Of a DNA stretch of 64,000 bases, positions 54,871 through 64,000 are shown piece after piece. The stretch comes from Scilla litardierei (taxonomy: Eukaryota; Streptophyta; Magnoliopsida; Asparagales; Asparagaceae). Within the stretch, counting starts at the first letter, position 1, and each line of letters opens with the position of its first letter. The position numbers and the translations under genes were made by a program. The stretch is taken from NCBI GenBank assembly GCA_030789695.1, contig CM061142.1, forward strand, positions 354,925,486 to 354,989,485, read 5' to 3'. The notes beneath the pieces are model-generated. The model was not told the DNA's origin and ran no database searches. It saw only the letters and a list, made by a program, of their open reading frames with translations.

Positions 54871-57800
54871 CTATATCTCGGATTCGCCCATAATCCCCAA
54901 TTCTCGACGCAACCGCACAAAGGAGTCCTCCTTTAGGGGTTTCGTGAAAATATCGGCGATTTGCTTTTGGGTTTCAACGTACACTAAAATGATTTCCTTT
55001 TTAGCAACATGATCATCTAAAAAATGGTGTCGGACATCTATGTGTTTCGAACGGGAATGGTGTATCGGGTTCTTGGAAAGACATATTGCACTTTGGTTGT
55101 CAACCATGATAGGGCAAGTATCACAGTTTATACCAAAGTCTTTAAGTGTGTGTCTAATCCAAAGAACTTGAGCACACGCGGCACCGACGGCAATGTATTC
55201 CGCCTCGGTGGTTGAAAGTGATACAGAATTTTGCTTCTTGGAAAACCAAGAGACAAGGGAATTTCCTATAAAATGGCAAGTGCCACTAGTACTTTTCCTG
55301 TCGGATTTGCATCCCGCATAATCGGCATCACTATATGAGATTAACTCATACGTGCTAGATTTTGGATAAAGTAATCTAAAATCAAGTGTATAACTTAGAT
55401 AACGGAAAATACGTTTTACCGCTACTAAGTGAGACTCCTTAGGTTGAGACTGATAACGAGCACATACGCATACGGCAAACATAATATCGGGCCTACTTGC
55501 GGTAAGATAAAGTAAACTACCTATCATACCTCGATATAGACGAATGTCTACATCCTTACCGCCCGTATCCTTATCAAGATGTGTAGTCGTGCTCATTGGA
55601 GTCTTTTTCCCGGAGGCACTCTCTATTCCAAATCGCTTTAGCAACTCCACCGTATACTTCGTTTGGTGGATGAAGATTGCATCGTCCATTTGGCAAATTT
55701 GGAGACCTAAGAAATATTTGAGCTCACCCATGTGGCTCATCTCAAATTGTTCCTTCATCACATTAGAAAACTCTTCGCAAAGAGCAAAGTTAGTAGCACC
55801 GAAAATGATATCATCAACATATATTTGAACTAAAATTATATCATTATTCGAATGCTTAACAAAAAGTGTAGAATCGGCTTCTCCCATTTTAAAATTCAAA
55901 TCCAAAAGAAAATTCTTTAGGCGATCATACCAAGCTCGAGGAGCTTGTCTCAAGCCGTAAAGCGCTTTCTTTAGTTTAAAAACATGATTTGGAAATTTTT
56001 CATTAATAAAACCCGGAGGTTGAGAAACGTAAACTTCCTCAACAACATCTCCATTTAAAAATGCACTTTTAACATTCATTTGAAATAATTTAAAATCCTT
56101 ATGGCATGCAAAAGACAATAATAATCTAATTGATTCTAATCTAGCTACCGGAGCGAAGGATTCTTCGAAATCAATACCTTCCTCTTGACGGTAGCCTTGA
56201 GCAACTAACCGAGCTTTGTTCCGGACGACGACTTGGTTTTCGTCGGTTTTGTTCTTGAAGATCCACTTTGTCCCTATGACGGTGTGGTTCTTCGATGGCA
56301 ATGGAACAAGCTCCCAAACTTCATTCCTCTCGAATTGAATGAGTTCCTCCTCCATGGCTAAGATCCAAGCGCTATCTTTGCATGCTTCATTAACATTCTT
56401 TGGCTCTATCGAGGAGGCAAAGGCACAATAAGCGAAGTAGTTCACTTGCGATCTCGTCTTGACACTATCATGGATATTGCCAATGACTTGCTCATGAGGA
56501 TGGTCACGAACGGTATGAAGCCGTTTGGGAATACCTTGGTCACTAGGAACATTCTCAACAACTTCATTAGACGGGTTAGTCTCAATAGAATCAATAGAAT
56601 CATTAGAGTTAGAATTACCAATTGAATCACATAAGACATCCATAGAGTCATCATCATTAGTAATTCTAGTTGGAACAAATCCTTCATTAAATGACACATG
56701 AAGCGACTCCTCGATCGTTGAGGTTCGTTTGTTGAATATCCGGTATGCTTTGCTACGCAAAGAATATCCAACAAAAATCCCCTCATCGGATCTTGGATCG
56801 AATTTGTCCAAACTACCATACGTGTTCTTAATAAAACATTTCGAACCAAAAACACGAAAATGTTTAACTTGAGGAAACCTACCAAACACCAATTCATAAC
56901 AAGTTTGTTTAGTGCCGGGCCTCAAAAGTACTCTATTAAACACATAGCAAGCGGTGTGTACCGCTTCCACCCAAAATTGATGACCAAGTTGGCTATCATC
57001 AAGCATAGTGCGAGCACACTCCACTAGCGTCCTATTCTTTCTCTCAACTACACCATTTTGAGGAGGTGCACGAGGGAAAGAGAAGGTGTGTGTAATACCA
57101 ACTTCATCACAAAATGTCTCAAAAGACTCATTCTCAAATTCACCTCCATGATCACTACGAATAGTGACAATGGTGGTTCCTAAGAGATTTTGTACTTTCT
57201 TAACAAAAATTGTGAAGTTTTCAAAAGCTTCATTTTTATTACACAATGAAAATACCAAAGTAAACCTAGAAAAGTCATCAACGATGACAAGTCCATATCT
57301 AGCATTACCTAATGAAGCAACTCTAGTTGGCCCAAATAAATCTAGATGTAATAGCTCTAGAGGCCGCTTAGAAGAAATGCTTTTCTTAAGTTTAAATGAA
57401 GATTTTGGAAGCTTGCCTCGTTGACACGAGTCACAAAAGCTTTTCTTTTGAAAGACAAGCTTAGGGAAGCCTCTAATAGAATTTAACTTGGAAAGCTTAA
57501 AAAAAGTGTTCCAAAGTTCACATGATCAAAACGTCGATGCCATAAGTGTTGTTCACTTGTGTTGGCAATAAGACATTGTTCATGTGATCTTGGAAGATCT
57601 AGGATATATATATCCTTATGGCGTGTGCCGGAAAACAATAATTCATTATTATCTTTTCTTAAAATATGGCACATTCCTTTCGCAAAGTTAACTTTGTAAC
57701 CTTTGTCACAAAGTTGACTTATTGAAATAAGATTGTGGTTTAATCCTTTAACAAGATAAACATCACATATAATGGGTTTAGAAGGATTACCCACTTTACC

Positions 57801-57945
57801 AACACCTATGATGGTTCCGCTCTTGTTGCCTCCAAATACGACGCGGTTTCCATTTGCAATGGGAACCACTCCGGAGAGCAATTGAGCGTCACCCGTCATG
57901 TGTTTTGAACACCCGCTATCGAGTATCCAATTCCCCTTGGAGCTA
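54871..57945 (-). pseudogene. pol: SIRE-2 pol: protease, integrase, RT, RNase H
   Basis: The protease motif WILDSGCSKHMTGD is at about 57945-57890. Then GAG-pre-integrase ([18 protein letters not shown]), a frameshift in a T-run near 57500, integrase ([14 protein letters not shown]), RT ([45 protein letters not shown] about 55800-55830) and RNase H ([40 protein letters not shown]). From about 57490 to 54871 the frame is open. The first catalytic segment of RT has MNVK where SIRE-1 has MDIK, so the canonical Asp is replaced by Asn, which would probably impair polymerisation. Confidence 0.9.
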
Positions 57946-58042
57946 AATTTAAATTTGTTGCTCCTTTTCTTTTTCGTTTCCTTGAGTGCCTAAAGATAGA
58001 AAATTTCATATCATGGTACCCAAGGTCATTGGGTCCAAAAGA

Positions 58043-60215
58043 TTAGACCTTTGGAAGCCAAATCCAATTGGACTTAGACTTCCCCACATAATTTCTACTA
58101 TGCACAACATCCGAAAAATAAGCATTCATGTAAACTTGTTTTTCATACATGCTTGTGTCCTTTGGGCTCCAAATAGTGAAAATCTTGGGAGCCCTCATCC
58201 TATTGGGTGCATGCATGCGACGTTGATTTCTATGTGATGCATGTTGTGGATAGGCATAAGGAACATGATGGAATGGTGCATGCGGATAATTATTCATATG
58301 ATGTTGTGGGTGAACATATGCATGTGTGGGAACACGTGCGTGAGGGTGTCTCACATGGTGTGCACGTGCCCGTGAATGTGTTGCATAAAAATCATCATAT
58401 GTGTGAGTCGGTGGAGTAGGACGTGTGTTCCTACGTGGCATAGTATTGGTGTACATATAAGCATGCCCCTTCTTTGAAGGTCCACCCAAAGTGGGTTTCT
58501 TTCCAAAAGAGGGTGTGGACGAGGTGGAAGCACCATTGGTAGATGAACTACCAATAGAGTGTTTGCTCCCACTCGGTGAGGCATCGGAAGTAGGCCTAAC
58601 AAAAGTAGTGGCCGATTTGGATGAACATCCCATCGTATACCCCAAGCCAATGTGGTGATTGGCCGGAAGTAAGTCACTTAGGATTTTATCCAAATGGTCC
58701 TTACCCTTATTGAATTTATTAATTCGGCCTAATGTGTTCTCATATTTCTCGGTGAGAGAACACATAGAAGTATCCAAGTTGGATACTTGCGATGTGAGTA
58801 CATAAACATGAGATTTAAGATTCTCATTCTCAATACTCAAAGTCGAGTTTTTAGAAGTCAAATCTGCTATCCTATGTTCTTCCGAATCCTCAACACTAAC
58901 ATGTTCAAGTTTAGATTTGAGATTAACAATCTAATTTCTTAACTCTTCAACAACGGTGTCATTGTTGGTGATGATAGTCTTAGGCGAGGTTTGAATGCTA
59001 GCTAGGTCATCTTTTACTTTAGTATATCTATTTACTAATTTAGTGTATTTAGACCATAATTGAGAATTAGCATTCCTAAGGTCATCCATAGTTACCTCAT
59101 CGCCTTCGTCGTCACTATCATCGAAAGAGGATGATCCTTGATCATGCTCCTCTCTTGCCATGAAGCACATGTGCGCTTGCTCCACTTGCTCATCGTCCGA
59201 CTCTCCGCTTGAGGAATCCTCGGAGTCGGTGAATGTTGCTCCGACAAGACCTTTTTGTTCCCTTTCTTGTACTTCTTGGACTTATCGAATTTCAGCGCCT
59301 TTCACTTCTCCTTTTGCTTATTTAGAGGACACTCCGCTTTCATGTGTTATCTTTTCGGAAGAAATGGTTGAACTTCTTGGCCATGAGAGCCATGGACTCC
59401 AAGTCCAACTCGTTTTCCGAGTCTTCATCATCGGTTGATGTGGATGTGGATGAAGCGGCCTTGAAAGCAATAGACTTCTTCTTTGGCTCGTCTTGCTTTA
59501 GGTAGGACTTCATCTTTTCCTGTAATTTTAACTTGCTATCCTTGCGTACCTCGTATGACATTAAAGTACTCATTAGTTGAACTACGGTGTACTTATTCAT
59601 ATCATTACCTTCCTCGATGGCGAAGGTACGCTTTTCCCAAGAAGAAGGAAGTCCTTCGATAAGCTTCGAACACTTCTCCTTTTGGTTGTAGGTTTTACCG
59701 AGAGCCTCCAACTCGTTTATGATGTCGACGAAGCGAGCATAATACTCCTTCATCTTCTCGCCCTGTTGCATATGAAACATTTCGTAATCTTTGGTAACAA
59801 CTACGAGTTTAGAGTCTCTTACCCTACTCGTCCCTTCATGTAGTATGAGGAGGGAGTTCCAAATTTGATATGCACTCTTACATGTGCATATCTTATTGAA
59901 GTCCTCGGGCTCCAATGCGCATTGCAAGGCGTTCATTGCCTTGGCATTGCTTACCTCCGCGGCGACCTCCGCGGTTGTCCATTTCTCAAAGTCTTCTTCG
60001 GCGGGCTCGACGTATTCCTTCATCGTGGTCCTCCATAGAGATGCACTTCGGAGGAAAGTTTCCATCCGGCATTTCCAGTACCCGTAGTTGGTACCGTTGA
60101 AGAATGGAGGCCTCGTTGAGGAAAGTCCTTCCATCACTGAAGATGCTCCTTCACGGTTCCTGAAGGTGCCATAGTCGGAAGGTGGACGCACGGTCTTGTT
60201 GTCGTTGGCAGACAT
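58043..60215 (-). pseudogene. gag: SIRE-2 Gag, broken
   Basis: Starts MSANDNKTVRPPSDYGTF at 60215. UBN2-type domain (FNGTNYGYWKCRMETFLRS, YARFVDIINELEALGK) to about 59480. At 59340 a small deletion removes the first Cys residues of the zinc knuckle and shifts the frame, leaving HMKAECPLNK in another frame. Coiled-coil segments follow (59185 to 58931, stop in LRN; 58861 to 58043, ENENLKSHVYVLTSQVSNLD), then a Ser/His/Pro-rich tail. Long coiled-coil Gag is typical of Sireviruses. Confidence 0.88.
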
Positions 60216-60228
60216 AGCTAAGTATCTG

Positions 60229-60240
60229 GCTCTGATACCA
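60229..60240 (-). other. Primer binding site, tRNA-iMet type (SIRE-2)
   Basis: Minus strand TGGTATCAGAGC, two bases inside the 5' LTR (60243). Confidence 0.93.
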
Positions 60241-60242
60241 AA

Positions 60243-62120
60243 TGTAATGCCCTAAAAGCTACTGCACAAGTACTAGAGGGGGGGTGAATAGTACTTTAAA
60301 AATAACAAGGAGTATAATTCCTAATTATAGTGCAAACAACTACCAAATCAATTTACGGAAGCTTAAATTGATAACAACAACAAAATTAACAATGCTAACA
60401 AAAGATATTACTGGGTTCGGATCCACCCAAGTCTCCCCGACTTGTTCCCGGTGATCCTACGTCCCAACCACCCGGATCCCCTCCGGATACTTGAGTTAGA
60501 AACCCTAACTCAAGATTTCCACTATGAAAAACTTGTGAAAAACCTTCACAAGTCAAATCATACACAAAGTAATTTGTGACTCCCACAACCCGGGATCACA
60601 ACCACACTCTCACAACCGAGAGTGAAACTTACAATATGAAATTGAAATGAAATAAGAAACTTCTTACCGACAAAATACCTATGCCTTGAGTAATGCTTAC
60701 GAATTAGGGCAAGGATGATTTTGAGGAAAAAGAAGTGGCACCAAACCCTAGCTCCAAGATGTAGATCAGCGATGGAGAGCTATGGGGAAGTTGGTGACCT
60801 AGAATCAAGCACTTGGCTTGGAAGGCTTCACACTCAATGAATCTCTCTTTGGAAGTAAGAGTAAGGAGAGATTATTGAATAGAATGAAAGAGCTTTGAAT
60901 GAGCTTGGAATGATTTCTTTTGATCTCTAAACTTGCAATAATATCAGCCTTGACTGCAATGAATGCAGCCCAACAAGTATTTATAGGATAGAGGAGAGAG
61001 AGAGAGAGAAAAACGTTTCAATTAAAGCTCCAACGGCTCTTTTCTGAACCCAACTAGTCGGTCAAAGCACAACCACCGACCGACTAGTTCATCAACTAGT
61101 CAGTCGGTCAATTAACGTATACCGACTAATGAGTGAACAGAGAAAAGATCAAAGCACAGACAAAAGGAACTAGTCGGTCCAAGAAGAGTAGCCGACCGAC
61201 TAGTTTCACAACTAGTCGGTCGGTTACTCAACTGAGACCGACTAACAGATAAAACTGAAGTCTGAGCACAAATAGACTTAGTTGGTCCAAGAACAAATGT
61301 TGACCGATTAATTCACCAACTAGTCGGTCGCCAAATGAGCATAGACCGACTAATGATAAACAGTAAGTTAGGTGAAAAATTGGTATGTACAGTAAAACTA
61401 AACTAGTCGGTGCAAGAAGGAAAGTTGACCGACTAGTTCATCAACTAGTCGGTCGATCAATGAACACAGACCGACTAATGATAAACAGTAGCTCAGGCTC
61501 AAATGTGCATGTACAGGGAAAGCTCAACTAGTCGGTCACAGAAGCATCACTGACCGACTAGTTTACAAACTAGTCGGTCGGTGAGTAAACTTAGACCGAT
61601 TAACTGTAAACAGTAAAGACCTTGGAAATGACTGACAAGAACTAGTCGGTCCAAGAAGCTTTGCCGACTGACTAGATCACCATATAGTTGGTCAGTTCTT
61701 CTTCTTAAACCAACTAACATGCACAAGAAGTCGCGAATCGAAGCGCGAAGCTTCGGGAAGGATTGTATAGACTTCTACTAAGATCCTAGAGCTAAGATAT
61801 GAGCGTTATGAAGATTTAAACCGTAAGACCTACTCAAGGCTTAACATTCTACGAAAGAAGCTTAAAGACTATAAATAAAACTTGACTATACCGTCTTCAA
61901 TAGCTTCAATCGAATCTTCATGACTTCTAAATTGGTCCATAAGCTTCAACGAAGCTTTAGGCACACGATCACGTGCTTTGAGAAGTCTTGAGACGTCGTA
62001 ATTGATATTCATATGAATTTGGCGACGATCTCCATAACTGTGCTCACAAAGTGTTAGTTCACGTTATATTTATGTTTGTTCATCATCCAAAACCAAATCC
62101 GGGGAGTCCAATATCCAACA
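60243..62120 (-). repeat. 5' LTR of SIRE-2 (1878 bp)
   Basis: Near-identical to 49379-51258. TATA box complement at 60978-60985; array of six units at 61052-61718 with a few decayed motifs (for example CTAGTCAGTC, ATAGTTGGTC). Confidence 0.95.
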
Positions 62121-62125
62121 CGGTT

Positions 62126-64000
62126 ATCATCAGCTGAAAGTGAGGAAGGAAGATGTTCTGAAGACAGCATTTAGGACGAAATATGGAGACTACGAGTTCG
62201 CGGTTATGCCTTTCAGTGTAACCAACGCGCCCGCAGTTTTTATGAACCTGATGAATATGATCTTCTATGACTTTTTAGACAAGTTTGTCGTTATCGTCAT
62301 TGATGACATTCTGATCTATTCAAAGTCAGAGGAGGCGCATGCATCGCACTTGAGGACAGTGTTGGAGATCTTGAGGAAGCATCGGTTGTATGCTAAGTAT
62401 TCCAAGTGCGAGTTTTGGCTGGACAGAGTTGCTTTTCTTGGGCATGTGGTGACATGTGATGGTATTTCGGTGGACCTCGAGAAGATCAAGGCTATCAGGG
62501 AGTGGCCTGTTCCACAGTCAGCGTCTGAGATCTGGAGTTTCCTTGGACTTGCAGGTTATTACCGGCGGTTCATTAAGGACTTCTCACGTATTGCTGAGCC
62601 GATGACCAGACTGACGTGGAAGGATGTACCATTTGTTTGGTCTGATGATTGTGGGGAGGCTTTTGGTGTTCTGAAGGAGAGGTTGACAACTGCCCCTGTT
62701 CTTGTTGTGCCTGATCGGAGTGGAGGATTCGAGATCTTTTGCGATGCTTCCGGTAAGGGTCTCGGTTGCGTATTGCATCAGCATGGGCACGTGGTAGCGT
62801 ATGCTTCGCGTCAGCTTAAGACCCATGAGAAGAATTACCCGACACACGACTTGGAGTTGGCAGCAGTCGTGTTTGCGCTGAAGATTTGGAGGCACTTCTT
62901 GCTGAGTGAGAGGGTGAAGATCTTCACCGATAACAAAAGCTTGAAGTACATTTTCACTCAGAAGGAGCTTAACATGCGACACTGTCGGTGGTTGGAGCTC
63001 ATGGCGGATTATGAGATCGATCTGCAGTTTCACCCTGGCAAGGTGAATGTGGTTCCGGATGCGCTGAGTAGGCTTCCAGCGGTGATGTTGTTGACTTTGC
63101 AGTGGAGATTGCAGCAAGATTTTTGCGAGTCTGGTATTGAGATTGTCCTTCCTGGAGAGGCTTCTTCGTTGATGTGTATGCAGATACAGTCAACGATCGT
63201 GGATAGGATCAAGGCTGGACAGGCTGGAGACCCGAAGTTGGTAAGGATTCGGGAGCAGGTGGAAGCCGGTCTGCGGACTGACTTCTTGATTCATGAGGAT
63301 GGCTCGTTGAGATTTGGAGCCAGGTTGTGTGTACCAGCTGGAGACATCAGAGAGGAGTTGTTGGTTGAGGCATAAAGTTCGCCGTATTCTGTACATCCTG
63401 GTAGGACCAAGATGTACAAGGATCTTCGCCTGAACTTTTGGTGGCATGGTATAAAGAGGCGTGTGGCTCGGAGTGTAGCCAAGTGTCTGGTTTGCCAGCA
63501 GGTAAAGGCGGAGATCAGCGTACGGCAGGGTTACTACAACAGCTTCCGATTCCAGAGTGGAAGTGGCAACACATCACTATGGACTTTGTGACTGGACTGC
63601 CTCAGAGTCCAAAGCAGAATGACGCGATTTGGGTGATCGTAGACTGATTGACCAAATCCGCGCACTTTATTCCTTTCCGAGTAGGACAGTCCACTGAGAC
63701 GCTAGCGAGGAGATATATGGAGGTAAATGGTTTTACTCTCCGTTTTTATTTCTTTCCCTAGTTTAGATAGTGATGTAACGTGAATCGTGCAGGAGATCGT
63801 ACGACTTCACGGAGTCCCTGTGAGTATCGTGTCGGACAGAGACACGAGGTTCACGTCTCAGCTTTGGCAGAGTCTACAGAAGAGCTTGGGTATGAGTCTG
63901 AGTTTCAGCACGACGTACCACCCGCAGACGGATGGCCAGTCCGAGTGGACGATCCAGATCTTGGAGGACATGCTGAGAGCGTGCATGTTGGACTTCAAGG
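62126..64000 (+). pseudogene. gag-pol: Gypsy B Pol, RT to integrase
   Basis: Resumes the frame after SIRE-2: [13 protein letters not shown] catalytic [10 protein letters not shown] (about 62300), RNase H ([11 protein letters not shown], then [13 protein letters not shown]), integrase zinc finger (CLVCQQVK). Lesions against gypsy A: a TAA replacing His at 63373-63375, one missing C near 63513 that shifts the frame, a TGA replacing Arg at 63645-63647 (CGA to TGA, a CpG change) and a DGQSEWT change next to the third catalytic residue. Intron 2 is at 63723-63792. The integrase continues past the window end. Confidence 0.9.
63723..63792 (+). other. Intron 2 in gypsy B (70 bp, phase 0)
   Basis: Donor GGAG|GTAAATGG, acceptor GAATCGTGCAG|GAGATC. 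Same position as 17906-17976. The 3' part TTTAGATAGTGATGTAACGT is identical in both, and the 5' part has diverged. Confidence 0.7.

Larger units (their letters stand above)
49379..62120 (-). mobile_element. SIRE-2: complete Sirevirus-type Copia nested in gypsy B
   Basis: 12,742 bp with a perfect TSD CGGTT (49374-49378 and 62121-62125) splitting the RSGYHQL motif of the gypsy B RT. LTRs of 1880 and 1878 bp are nearly identical, so insertion is recent. Minus-strand order: LTR, iMet PBS, gag, protease, integrase, RT, RNase H, internal array, ORF2, multiple purine tracts, LTR. Coding lesions in gag, at the protease-integrase border and in ORF2 leave RT/RNase H intact. Confidence 0.96.
25176..64000 (+). 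mobile_element. Gypsy B: Tekay/Del-type element, interrupted twice, runs off the window
   Basis: The host segments are 25176-29611, 49014-49378 and 62126-64000. The 5' LTR, gag, protease, RT, RNase H and most of integrase are present. The chromodomain and 3' LTR lie beyond 64000. It landed in the Tork-like pol; the five bases before it are CTAGT but the partner duplication is outside. It is homologous to gypsy A along its whole coding length, including both introns, but has a very different U3. Confidence 0.92.

Overview
This window is nuclear DNA from a flowering plant. It is intergenic heterochromatin made almost entirely of nested LTR retrotransposons, and I found no host gene, rRNA, tRNA gene or CRISPR array. 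The plant assignment rests on the element families: Sirevirus/SIRE-type Copia, Tork-like Copia, Tekay/Del-type Gypsy with a C-terminal chromodomain, and Athila-type Gypsy primed by tRNA-Asp. I cannot name the species.

Left stack (1-21107). A minus-strand SIRE-type Copia remnant (1-1974) is cut by a second SIRE element on the minus strand (SIRE-1, 1975-9987: LTR, env-position ORF2, pol). SIRE-1 is joined at 9988/9989 to an Athila-like LTR (9989-11320). Next comes a plus-strand Tekay-type Gypsy, 'gypsy A' (11321-21107). Its coding capacity is intact if two short GT-AG introns are removed.

Right stack (21108-64000). A minus-strand Tork-like Copia (21108-25175) is cut by a second plus-strand Tekay-type Gypsy, 'gypsy B' (25176 to beyond the window). 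Gypsy B is cut inside its polyprotein by an Athila-like element without RT/integrase (29612-49008, TSD GACGA). That element is itself cut by a plus-strand Copia (34807-42476, TSD CAGAA). Gypsy B is cut again by a complete SIRE-type Copia (SIRE-2, 49379-62120, TSD CGGTT). The three insertions are proved by perfect 5-bp duplications and by restored reading frames across the breaks.

Three things go beyond ordinary TE annotation. (1) Gypsy A and gypsy B share two introns at identical positions and phases. One lies between gag and protease (phase 1) and one inside the integrase catalytic core (phase 0). This suggests that splicing sets the Gag to Gag-Pol ratio. (2) The LTRs of both Gypsy elements carry an acidic ORF of exactly 35 codons, kept without indels in three diverged LTR copies, with only synonymous changes in its last six codons. 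(3) Unrelated families (SIRE Copia, Tekay Gypsy, two Athila-like families) have dense arrays of family-specific palindromic motifs just upstream of the LTR TATA box. SIRE and gypsy B share the same array and flank in the same transcriptional orientation, and a second array copy precedes the extra 3' ORF in both the SIRE and the Athila-like element. Palindrome-rich U3 regions are known in maize Sireviruses; sharing across superfamilies and reuse as internal promoters would be new as far as I know.
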